The position numbers and the translations under genes were made by a program. A stretch of DNA of 64,000 bases from Astrothelium macrocarpum. Its lineage: Eukaryota > Ascomycota > Dothideomycetes > Trypetheliales > Trypetheliaceae. The DNA lies in the NCBI GenBank assembly GCA_021030915.1, contig JAGEMR010000040.1, positions 165,908-229,907 on the forward strand. The letters are read 5' to 3'. The notes under the pieces are model-generated. The model was not told the DNA's origin, ran no database searches, and saw only the letters and a program-made list of their open reading frames with translations. This document shows positions 55,341 through 64,000 of this stretch, one piece after another (within the stretch, counting starts at the first letter, position 1; each line of letters opens with the position of its first letter).

Positions 55341-56296
55341 TCATGTATTCCTCTTGTCATTTTGCATCTTTCTGTAATGCCTTATAATATCATTCCTAGT
55401 CTGTTCCAGTTCTTCCCTTCGCCGTAAGCTGCCAGCAGCATTTGGCACGTTGCTAACCTGCACCTTTGCGCCACCTCTGATCTTGAATTTCTCTTTTGGA
55501 ATGGCTTTGAATGTTGGAGGGGCTTGTGCAACGTCGTGTAATCCCCTTGGCTGATCTCTGGTCTCCTTCAAATTGGCCCATGGATCATCTTGCTCATCAC
55601 CATCATTTCCAAGGTGTTTCCTTTTCCGCTTCCGAACGTCATCGAAAGTGTAGCCAGTGCTGGTTTCCATGCTAGCCTCAAGTTCGTCCTCCTCCTCTTC
55701 CGCGATTTCTCGAGCTTCCTCCTCTCTTCCACGACGAGCGGCATTTTGCTGTTTCCAATCTGCGATCATGTTCTGCATCCGTTTTTCCTTCATAGTGCGA
55801 CGGCGACTCGTACCATCGATTCCCTTGCCCATCCGTTCTACTTTGGCTATTGGTATTGCTTGATTCACACGGGCCGCAAAGTCCGATAATCGCTCGTGGG
55901 GAAGGATTTTGGGAGCGTCCATTGCCGAGAATGTATCCGATTGTAATAGTGATTTCTTTCCACTCTTCAACTTCTTAGATGCTTTAGACAAGCCATTATC
56001 TAATCCATCAAATTTCCTCTTCTCCTTTTGCATTCCCATCAGCCGTACAAAAGCCTTCGGCGTGTCATCATTGCCGTATTCAGTATTTTGCAACCTTCCC
56101 TTTTCCGGCTTGGCTTTGGAAGCCTTCGAGCGTTCCAAAAACCGCTTGTTGCCTTCTGGCAGAGGTCTCGCCCGTATTTCAGGGGGTAAATCGAAGCTAT
56201 ATTTATGTTAGTAAACTTCATGCAGTTGAGTTTATGTTTAAGTGGCACGCACTGCGTATCATCTTTGAGTCTTGATCTTGTATGCTTGTGTGGCAT
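55341..56296 (-). CDS. Basic coiled-coil nucleolar-type protein
   Basis: Exons 56296-56253 and 56196-55341, intron 56 bp (GTGCGT...AATATAG), giving 299 aa. The spliced N-terminus MPHKHTRSRLKDDT + HFDLPP and RARPLPEGNKRFLERS is a conserved start seen in a family of ascomycete proteins that I cannot name with certainty; a CCDC137-like relation is possible. Lys/Arg-rich segments (KASKKLKSGKKSLLQ), then PHERLSDFAARVNQAIPIAK, a long charged helix (MIADWKQQNAARRGREEEAR) with an EEEEDELE patch, and a C-terminal RREELEQTRNDIIRHYRKMQ helix. Composition suggests a nucleolar RNA-binding or ribosome-assembly protein (inference). Convergent with UreD, 68 bp between the stop codons. Confidence 0.8.
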
Positions 56297-57071
56297 GGCT
56301 TATTTGGACCAGATATGTGTGCAGAAGTCGGTTGCTATATTTAAGGCGCACTTCGCTATACCAAGTTGTAAATACGGTTAATGGTAAAAGGTGATGGAAA
56401 TACTTCAGCACAGACGTCAGGATGTTACTCGAGTGCGGACATATTGAGGACAATCTAGGTCATTTGGACCGCCGTACGCTTCAACCTTGTACGTAGCCAA
56501 TACTCTGACAACGTGGAGGCTTGGAATGCAGTAGCGCCTGATTTATATGTTTAAACTGTGGATATCCTCCAAGACATGAGATTTTGAATCCCTTCAACAT
56601 TTCACGCTGTCAGCTCCTTCCTTACTCTCATCCAAAAGCTCCCAAATCCCGGCTCTCTATAGATTTCTCAAACTTTTGGCGCCGTACTGGAGCGATTCCA
56701 TCCTTTTCCTACAAATAATTCGCGCCACTTAGTTTTCCGGTAGCTACAGCGCCAGACAGAAACACAAAATTCTCTTACTGCTGCAGATGAGGATAGTCAA
56801 GTCGGGGCATCTCTCCGTTTGCTAGTGAACATGCTGGATACAAAACTTCGCCACATGCAATACGAAACACGTTTGCTGACTATGTCATTTTCGCAAAAGT
56901 GACAATCTACGCCATTGGCTACTAAAATCCAGTCTCGAGCCGTTGGAAAGGCGATTGAAAGCTTGATAGATAAGCTGCTGAAGCTGAAGTGTTTCTTCAC
57001 ATATATCCCGGAGAAATTCGTGAAACTAGGTTTACAGACCTTGGTGTTGAGTGGTGGCTGGTCTTGGTGGC
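56297..57071. other. Divergent promoter region
   Basis: 775 bp between divergent starts of the coiled-coil gene and the AIM6-like gene. A minus-strand frame at 56797-57192 is discounted for lack of domain. No repeat recognised. Confidence 0.5.
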
Positions 57072-58482
57072 ATGGCTCAAGCAATTCACTCCGCTCGTTC
57101 CTTGAGTGAAAAACACGAATCTTTCCACGGGGAGATTCCTTCGGAAGGAAGTGGATCCATCGATCGTAGAGCATCTCTACCCGTAGGAACATTTTCGTTT
57201 ATTGGAAGGAGAGCATGGAAGAAGGCTTTAAGACATGGCTCCGATGATATGCCTACAAACACTGCACTGCCCACAGTGAAAAGGCACAGCGTCTTCAAGC
57301 TGCCTTTTCTACTCCTGACAATACTCACAATTGTGTAAGTTGAGCTTTCGTTCACCTGTCGCTGCTCATGCACTTACCCAGACAGCGCATTTATCTGTGT
57401 TTTCGGTTTACTCTCCGCCTCGTTCGATTTTCTAGCGTTTGGATATATCAAGGAGACCCCCCGGTTGGATTACAACGGCGAGATTCCCAGTGGCTATGCA
57501 CTTGGTTTCACCAAAGATGTCACGCCTATTCCGTGCCACTCCCACAACGGTATTACTACCTTCTCGTAATGAAGGTGATACTTGTTATGCTAACAAGGAA
57601 TTGTTGATAGACTACTGGCGAAGCATTCCGCTATTCGACGCGATAAAACATGGTTGCACAAGCGTAGAGGCAGATGTCTGGCTCTTTGCTGGTGACAGTA
57701 AACTCTACGTTGGACACGATACGGCATCTCTGACTCCATGGAGAACACTTGAGCGTCTGTACATCAATCCCATTTTGGAGCTGCTAAAGGTGCAGAATGG
57801 ACCTGATGTGTCTGATTCTGGGGAGACGCCACGAGGCATCTTCGAGCAAGATCCATCTCAAACTCTCATCCTCCTTATTGATTTCAAGACCTTCGGACCT
57901 GAACTACTTCCTCAGGTTGAAGCTCAACTTGAGCCTCTCCGCGCAAATAATTACATGACGTATTTCAACGGAAACTCTCTAATCCGTCGGCCTGTCACTA
58001 TTGTTGGAACTGGGAACACACCATTTGATCTTATTGCAGCAAACTCTTCTCGACGAGACATCTTCTTCGACGCTCCTCTCGGAGATTTGCAAACACCTGT
58101 CACTTTAGACTATCACGAACCTCCACCTCAACTCCTTTCTTCCAGAAGTGCATACCAAGCGGGCCAAGGCCACACGGGATCATCAGGCTTTGACCCTTCT
58201 GTATATGACCCTTCAAATTCATTCTACGCGAGCACTTCTTTTACAGAGAGAATCGGTTATCCCTGGTGGTTCGGACTGCTTACGAATCGTCAGCTTGACT
58301 TGATTCGCAGCCAGATACACAACGCTCACCGACAAGGTTTACAGGTTAGGTTTTGGAGCACACCGTCTTGGCCAAAACGCATAAGGGATTACATCTGGTC
58401 CGTATTACTAGAGGAGGGGGTGGATATCCTAAATGCGGATGATTTGGATGGAGTTCGCGAAAAATTGACCAAGCAAAATTAG
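57072..58482 (+). CDS. AIM6-like membrane-anchored PLC-type phosphodiesterase
   Basis: Family of yeast Aim6 (altered inheritance of mitochondria 6), with a PI-PLC-like TIM barrel. Exons 57072-57334, 57386-57549 and 57611-58482; introns are 51 and 61 bp, giving 432 aa. A soluble N-terminus of about 75 residues precedes one transmembrane helix created by the first splice (FKLPFLLLTILTIV + AFICVFGLLSASFDFLAFG). The barrel starts TPIPCHSHN + DYWRSIPLFDAIKHGC and VEADVWLF, the HSHNDY and EADVW signatures; LYVGHD, LILLIDFKT, and the C-terminal RFWSTPSWPKRIRDYIWSVL with GVDILNADDLDGVREKL follow. The His and acidic residues of the motif are present, so enzyme activity is plausible; the substrate is unknown. 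The first acceptor is chosen as ACAG at 57385 because CCAG four bases earlier breaks the frame. Confidence 0.9.
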
Positions 58483-58991
58483 TGATAAGATCTTTGTCCT
58501 GCTTGTAAACTAAGTTACTTGAATAATGGATAATTCATAACGGTGTTCGAAGAACATTGGTGCGAACTGACACATCCCAGACGCGATGTCGCTTTCACCC
58601 TGAATTTGTTTCCAGAGTGCACCCCCAGGCGCGACTCTTTCTGACTAACTGGTTACAGGCTTTGCATCAAATGTAATGCTAAGCGAGATGCGACACCCGT
58701 GTACCAAATACTGGGACCTATTCCGAGCAATTTATTATATCATCGAACATGAATAGGCCCAGATCCCATTACATGGTCTGAAAACGACGATTTTGCCTTG
58801 ACATTAAAGGGCCACCCTCCAAATGCTTCTATTGCTCTTAACGAACCGAGTCATCAGATCTATGAAATCGTCATGGAGCCAGTTAAAAGGTGGTATTCAT
58901 TCGAACCCCTATATTTGGCTTGTTCTCGTTGCCCGCTCAATTACACGGTAGCTGGGTCAATGTCGGATATTTTGCACATCCACATTTATAC
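58483..58991. other. Intergenic, no gene seen
   Basis: Convergent 3' flanks of the AIM6-like gene and ADE2. Only a short frame at 58798-58995 without domain. No repeats seen. Confidence 0.5.
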
Positions 58992-60722
58992 CTAGGGCCC
59001 CATCCCAAGTTCAAGGTCATAGGGATTATCCATTTCTTGAAGCTTTTTGTCATTCTCGCGTGACTCGTATTCAGCCTCCCCGACGTAGGCCAGTAATCTA
59101 TCCCTCAAGTCGCTATCCCACATTGCAAGTATCCGAGCGGCTACCAATGCAGCATTTACACCATTGTTCACTCCCACGGTTAGCACTGGAGTACCCCTGG
59201 GCATATTCGTCATGCTCAACAGACTATCCATTCCGTCACCCAGACTTGGCTTGATGGGTAAGCCTACAACAGGGATCACTCTTGAGAAGGCCGCAACCAT
59301 GCCAGGTAAGTGGGCTGCACCACCAGCGGCTGCGATGAGAACCTTGATTCCGCGTGCCTCGGCCTCTTTGGCGTAAGACTCCATGAGCTCTGGTGAACGA
59401 TGGGCAGACGTTATGCGACGTTCGAATGGAATTTCTAATTTTGACAACACGTCATAACATGTTTGAAGTACGTTTTGGTCGGATTGTGAGCCAGCCGTAA
59501 CACCAACAACGGGTTGTGGCCACGGCGGAGGTGGAGCATTATGCCGATCAGAAGCGTAGTCAATATCATTTCTTTCTTTTCGTAACATATCAAAGGTCTC
59601 AATAAGTGGATAAACCGCCTTCTCAGCCTCGTACATAGCGGGAGCAACAACAGTAATGTGGCCCATCTTCCTACCTGGTCGAGCATCACCTTTTCCGTAT
59701 AGATGGCATCGCGCATTTGGGATTTCTAGAGCCCGAGCAACCAATTCCTGGTGAGACTGAGGTGCTGCTCCGCCTAAAATATTAAGCATCACAGCTGGCT
59801 GTTGGAGCCTGAGACTTCGCTCTGGGATTGGTAGATCGAGCACGGCACGCAAATGCGCCGCAAATTGGGACATTCCGCAGGCTTCTATTGTGTAATGACC
59901 CGAGTTGTGTACACGGGGAGCAATTTCAAGGATTTGGACCGTGTCATCAGATAGAAGAAACATCTCTACTCCGAAAACTCCTTTGCCTGAGAAAGCTTGG
60001 ACGGCGCGCTTGGCAAGCTGTTGGGCAGATAGGGCGGTCTCCTTGGATATTCCACGTGCGGGCGCGTAAACGAGCTTACAGATACTGTCTTCTTGCACGG
60101 TTTCAACCGTTGGATATGCTAGTACGTCATCTCTTGTCTTAACGACCATGACTGCCAGCTCTTTCTTGAAATTCATCCAGCGCTCTGCATATAGTCCACC
60201 GGTACCAAGATCAGCTATAGCATCACGGAGATCTTTTTCAGAGCGCACGACACGATTACCTCGTCCGTCGTATGCTTGTCTTCGTGCTTTCAGCATGAAT
60301 GGGTAGCCTAGCTCTTGGCCAGCATATTCTAGGTCATCCATGTTATTGACCACGAGTGCATCAGCCGTCTGAATACGATTTCGTTTCAGATGTTGCTTCT
60401 GCTCGAACTTATCTTGAATGATGCGGATGGTCCTCCAACTTGGCTCGATTTCTACATCACCATGTGAGAGTTCTTCCAGGATATCCGTATCAACATGTTC
60501 AATCTCCACAGTCAATAGATCGCATTCGTCCGCAAGTTGACGGACAGCCTCAGGGTCCGCAAAAGATCCATCTACATGCCTTGGATGAGAGTGAACTTGT
60601 TTTGCCGGTGCATTTGGAGCGTCAAGTATCCGAATTGGAATGTCCAAGTGATTGGCCTCTTCAGCGAGCATACGTCCTAGCTGGCCTCCTCCTAAAAGAC
60701 CTACACGCGGAAGCGAATCCAT
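58992..60722 (-). CDS. ADE2: Phosphoribosylaminoimidazole carboxylase (AIR carboxylase)
   Basis: Purine biosynthesis enzyme converting AIR to CAIR; cytosolic. Single exon, 576 aa from ATG 60722 (an in-frame TTG 14 codons earlier was rejected). The N-terminal two thirds are the PurK-like ATP-grasp part: GLLGGGQLGRMLAEEANHLD, DPEAVRQLADECDLLTVEIE, GYPFMLKARRQAYDGRGNRV, and EIAPRVHNSGHYTIEACGMS. The C-terminal part (about 405-565) is PurE: VVGVTAGSQSDQNVLQTC, ITSAHRSPELM, LIAAAGGAAHLPGMVAAFSR and GVNNGVNAALVAARILA. The fusion order and length match fungal Ade2. Loss of this enzyme causes red adenine auxotrophs in yeasts and related fungi, so it has phenotypic relevance. The 5' flank faces the transposon nest 480 bp away. 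Confidence 0.97.
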   Translation of the reverse strand: MDSLPRVGLLGGGQLGRMLAEEANHLDIPIRILDAPNAPAKQVHSHPRHVDGSFADPEAVRQLADECDLLTVEIEHVDTDILEELSHGDVEIEPSWRTIRIIQDKFEQKQHLKRNRIQTADALVVNNMDDLEYAGQELGYPFMLKARRQAYDGRGNRVVRSEKDLRDAIADLGTGGLYAERWMNFKKELAVMVVKTRDDVLAYPTVETVQEDSICKLVYAPARGISKETALSAQQLAKRAVQAFSGKGVFGVEMFLLSDDTVQILEIAPRVHNSGHYTIEACGMSQFAAHLRAVLDLPIPERSLRLQQPAVMLNILGGAAPQSHQELVARALEIPNARCHLYGKGDARPGRKMGHITVVAPAMYEAEKAVYPLIETFDMLRKERNDIDYASDRHNAPPPPWPQPVVGVTAGSQSDQNVLQTCYDVLSKLEIPFERRITSAHRSPELMESYAKEAEARGIKVLIAAAGGAAHLPGMVAAFSRVIPVVGLPIKPSLGDGMDSLLSMTNMPRGTPVLTVGVNNGVNAALVAARILAMWDSDLRDRLLAYVGEAEYESRENDKKLQEMDNPYDLELGMGP

Positions 60723-61198
60723 GCAGGTGGATGTCACTAAGTTTCGGACTAGTGCTATGCTCAAAAAGGCGAATGCATTCGCATCAGGATTTGATCAAAG
60801 TGATTGGTGTGCGGTCGCCCAGAATATGGATCTTAGAGACATAAAATCTAGAGGAGGGAAAGAGTAACGGCCATGGAAGATCGAACGTGTGCTATACCTA
60901 AGGTACCCAGTCAGAAGCAGTCACGTCCACAAACACGTTCGGAAGTGAGGAAACAGGTAGGTGAAGCGAGGTAAGGTAAGCTGTGCGCGATTGGTCGGTC
61001 GTAACCGAGGCTTTGGCGCTAGGATTAATTGAAGTAGGAGTTTTCACCACGACCCGGACGATCCCGGGACCCGGACACCAAACTCGTTCTCATCACCACA
61101 CGTTCAAATTAGATTATCTCAATAACAATAATAAATATTGAGATCATATAAATTGAATCAATAGTGCAAATTTATGCGCTTTATTTGATGTAATTAAT
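60723..61198. other. ADE2 upstream region and boundary to transposon nest
   Basis: Contains the ADE2 promoter (about the first 300 bp, GC-normal). From about 61100 the composition becomes AT-rich. A 9-bp inverted repeat (ATCTCAATA at 61116-61124, TATTGAGAT at 61136-61144) could form a small hairpin. The outer end of the pogo-type element should lie here, but its terminal repeat could not be pinned down. Confidence 0.5.
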
Positions 61199-61597
61199 TT
61201 AATCTAAAAAGCGTTGTGGGATTCGTTTTATTCACTGTAAGTGATCTCGATCAGAAGGTGCTTCCATCTCATTAACACACTCTTCATCCACACACACAAT
61301 ATTCTGAATCTTTTTTGATGTTTTCTGTTATTTCTGCCGTTTCTGTTTATTTTGACGTGCTTCTGCCTTTAGTTGCCTATTTGCTATTCGCTGTTCAGCA
61401 GCCTTCTGTTTCTGCTGTGTCTGAGCAGCTCGTTCCTCTTTCCGCCGTTATTGAGCTTCCTGTCGGTCGCGTTTTCGTTCTGCCTTACGTTCAGCTTCAA
61501 TTTGCTTATTAGCCTGTTACTGAGCCTTCTGAGCCTCCTTCTATTCCTTTTCAAACTGCTCTGCCTCTTCCTGCTGTTGTTATAGCTCACGAGCGAG
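61199..61597 (-). pseudogene. pogo/Fot1-type transposase C-terminal tail, truncated
   Basis: The minus strand encodes the charged coiled-coil tail characteristic of fungal pogo/Fot1-family DDE transposases: AREL, stop, QQQEEAEQFEKE, stop, KEAQKAQ, stop, QANKQIEAERKAERKRDRQE, then KRRKEER-like and RQLKAEARQNKQKRQK segments, an acidic stretch (VCVDEECVNEMEAPSDRDHL), a stop, and IKRIPQRFLD with a terminal TAA at 61201-61199. The internal stops are TAA/TAG where this repeat has Gln codons, i.e. CpA to TpA change. The protein is cut at its N-terminal side exactly where the hAT element at 61598 begins, so the catalytic part would lie beyond the window if present. Confidence 0.75.
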
Positions 61598-64000
61598 CAG
61601 GGATCGGAAAAATTATGCAACATTCGAATATAATCCAATAATTCATAATTTTCGGATAAGAATGGATAAGAGAATTATTCAGAATTATTCAGAATTTTGT
61701 TTGATATCCGATAGCCGAATTAAATTTCTGTACTAAAAAATTCTTCTGTTTTACCTTTATAAAATATTTCAATTAAAATGCCAACCAATTCTGAGGCCTC
61801 TTTTGTTACTATTCCTTCTGAAGTTATCAGTGTACGAAAGTATATCAAAAGAACACCTTCTGCTATCCATCAACATACCCGCGAGCCGTACGACCACGAA
61901 CCAAAGACAAAAAAGAGAAGAAAAATCTTTTATTGTAAAATTGAAGATTATTCGTATAATTCACACATAATAACGAATTTCCGAAATCATCTGAAGAACC
62001 AGTATAAGATTGATTGTGATCCTCATATATCTCATACAAAATAAATTTCCGCCGTTCAGCTTTTAATATTTTATCAAAAAGCGATGGAAAATACATATGA
62101 AATAAATGAGTTAGAAAAACTGATCTTGAAGAAAATGTTCAAATAAGAGATTTTTCAATAGGCCTTAGTCAATCTTATGGTCGTACGAAATCTTCCTTTT
62201 CGTCTGATCGAATGGCCAGAATTCCATACTCTTTGTTCTATTCTAAATCCAATAGCAAAGATTCCAACAAGCGCCAAAATTCTTACTTCATATATGGAAA
62301 ACCAGTTTATACGTCAACAAGATCTCGTACGAAAGGACCTCCAATCCGCATCAACGAATATTCATCTTTCAATCGATATCTGGACCTCACCTAATAATCA
62401 TCTTTTTCTGACAATCTGCGCGCATTATATGAACAAGAATCTGAAATTTCGAAAAGTTCTTCTTGCTCTTCGTATAATAATCGGTCATTCAGAAGAAAAT
62501 CAATGGATTATTGCTCGTACAATCCTTCAAGATTATGGGATAACACACAAAATTGGGGCTATGATTGGAGATAATTCCAGTACAAATGATATTTTTTATC
62601 GCATAATGAATAGCAATCTTGAAACACAAAAAATCTTTTGGAACCCATAAATACAGAGAATTCGCTATTCAGACCATATCATTAATCTTGCCGTACAAGA
62701 CTTTCTTTTCAAAGAGATTCTTGATATCACTTTTTTGGATTCATACGATCAAGAAGAAAAAAATGGAGTTCAATTAAATGAAGAACAATAAAGGGATAAA
62801 ACAGATCAATTTCATACACTGAGAATACTTGAAAAGTTTCATAATATCGTTATTCATAGCCGAAGTTCACCAATTCGTATAAAGGACTTCAGACAACTCA
62901 CAGAAAGATTACTCCCATTGGATAACCGTACGAGATGGAATTCTTGGTACAGTCTTCTTGATACTGCAATAAATTATGAGTCACAGATCGATCAGTATAC
63001 AAAGTTTCATCTTTCCACTTTTTCATCTGATCTTCTTAACGCATACGATTGGAAACGTCTTCGTACAATCCATGAATTTTTGGAACCATTTCGTACAGCA
63101 ACTCTTACATTTGAAAATAATCAAGCACATTTGGATCGGGTATTACAAACAATGGATATTTTATTAACATGTGTTGAAAGATCTTTGATATATACAAATT
63201 CATAAAATCTTATTTATACAAGAACTAATAAAATTAGAATGAGAAAAGAAAAACAGATTCAGATCTTGTTATACGGATCAAATACAATTGGGATAAACTT
63301 CAGAAATATTACGAAACTTCAGACGATTCATTTTATTACGCAGCAGCTTTAGTACTCAATCCATGTTATCGTACAGAATATATCCAAACAGTCTGGCCAG
63401 AATAATGGAGATCTCAAACTTTATAAAATGTTCAATCTCTTTAGAATGAATACCAAACAACTCATGATACAATAGAACCTCTGTCATATGATGATATCCA
63501 TCCAAAAACTCCATTGAAGAAGTCTTTGATAGCTACGTATCATCAGATTACAGCTGATATACGAAGTAAGATCATCGTACGACAAGAGAAACAAGACGAA
63601 TACCAGCTGTATTATAAAAAAACCCTGTACGAGATTGGAGAGTTTTCAGCTTTACGATGATGGTGTCAAGATCAATAACAAAATAAATATCCATCTCTTT
63701 CACACTTTGCAATTGAAGTACTTTCTATTCCAGCTATGAATGATGAGCCGGAAAGAATATTCTCACAAGCTCGTCGTACGATCTCTTGAAAACGTACAAA
63801 ACTTGGCCCTGAGAATATTGAAAGGATTGAATACTTAAAAAGTTGGATCCGAAGCAGGATTTCAGACTTTGATTCATATAATGTTAAGATAGAAATTTGA
63901 TCTCTATATAGAAGATATTTTTAATAGATTTGGTATTATACAAAATAAGAAGAATGATTTATGTTAGCAAAAATAATCATTAAATCTAATTTGGTTAGAA
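61598..64000 (+). mobile_element. Second hAT transposon, decayed, right end outside window
   Basis: Begins with CAGGGATCGG at 61598, a typical hAT terminal repeat start, preceded by the candidate duplication CGAGCGAG (61590-61597). The AT-rich body carries the transposase pseudogene listed separately and continues to the window edge, so the right terminal repeat and second duplication cannot be checked. It lies inside the pogo-type tail, giving a nested insertion. Non-coding sequence after the transposase stop (63901-64000) is AT-rich and shows no terminal repeat yet. Confidence 0.75.
61778..63900 (+). pseudogene. hAT transposase pseudogene
   Basis: Three blocks share one frame (61778-62044, 62177-62650, 62918-63205), separated by stops. 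Block 1 (MPTNSEASFVTIPS..., 88 codons) ends in a BED-finger-like region (KIFYCKIEDYSYNSHIITNF) lacking part of the Cys/His ligands. Block 2 has LVRKDLQSASTNIHLSIDIW and TSPNNHLFLTICAHYMNKNL, the hAT catalytic DIWTSPN context, and GAMIGDNSSTNDIF. Block 3 has LDNRTRWNSWYSLLDTAI (TRWNSWY is a hAT hallmark). The C-terminal dimerisation part (LSIPAMNDEPERIFSQARRT then stop) lies in another frame, so at least one frameshift occurred between 63205 and 63660. It ends at a TGA at 63898. Not functional. Confidence 0.88.

Noticed and set aside
60440..60844. Plus-strand frame over ADE2 start
   Set aside because: Antisense of a strongly conserved purine gene; no recognised product.
61315..61585. Plus-strand Leu/Phe-rich frames resembling a membrane protein
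   Set aside because: They are the antisense of the charged Lys/Glu/Gln tail of the pogo-type transposase.
1..64000. tRNA, rRNA or CRISPR features
   Set aside because: GTTCGA-type B-box matches (for example near 23250, 37500, 59420) all fall in protein-coding sequence and no cloverleaf could be folded; no regularly spaced direct repeats were seen.

Overview
The window is nuclear DNA of a filamentous ascomycete (Pezizomycotina). The evidence is: many short spliceosomal introns (about 36-70 bp, GT...AG), the two-subunit ATP-citrate lyase gene pair arranged head to head, a Zn2Cys6 regulator, a fungal ADE2 that fuses PurK and PurE, mitochondrial ribosomal and chaperonin genes, and DNA transposon relics decayed by G:C to A:T change as expected from RIP (repeat-induced point mutation). 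I cannot name the class or species. All exon maps were derived by reading splice sites and frames by eye.

Left end (1-6.5 kb) has an accessory character: a bZIP regulator with a tiny first exon, a secreted cysteine-rich protein, and a cytochrome P450 with an irregular splice junction, followed by a 1.4 kb spacer with an 18-bp inverted repeat. From 6.6 to 16.6 kb come a glycine-zipper protein, the divergent ATP-citrate lyase pair ACL2/ACL1 (cytosolic acetyl-CoA from citrate), and a membrane-anchored histidine-phosphatase-fold protein that lacks the catalytic histidine. A gene-poor 2.5 kb stretch then leads to a secreted Thr/Ser-rich protein.

21.1-29 kb is a compact housekeeping block: mitochondrial Hsp10, a WRAP53/Swt21-like WD40 protein, mitochondrial ribosomal protein uL23m, a DUF202 membrane protein, RPA2 (replication protein A, 32 kDa) and the ribosome-biogenesis helicase DBP10. 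Several of these genes are cut into short exons and only become visible once introns are removed. A 3.3 kb stretch with no recognisable gene precedes a Zn2Cys6 + PAS regulator. It is followed by a DNAJC8/Spf31-type J protein, the helicase DBP4, a two-TM protein and an F-box-like protein.

41.9-45.2 kb holds two divergent genes for His-rich proteins of the fungal 'allergen-like' family, sharing a module of about 50 residues. Between the second of these and glyoxalase II lies a 2.6 kb hAT transposon with terminal inverted repeats and a perfect 8-bp target duplication; its interior is extremely AT-rich. Next are the cohesin subunit SCC3, urease accessory UreD, a basic coiled-coil protein, an AIM6-like phosphodiesterase and ADE2. 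The right end (61.2-64 kb) is a transposon nest: the C-terminal tail of a pogo/Fot1-type transposase (minus strand), interrupted by a second decayed hAT element that runs out of the window.

The housekeeping genes share divergent or convergent spacing of a few hundred bases. The transposons sit only in intergenic space or inside one another. No tRNA, rRNA or CRISPR was found.
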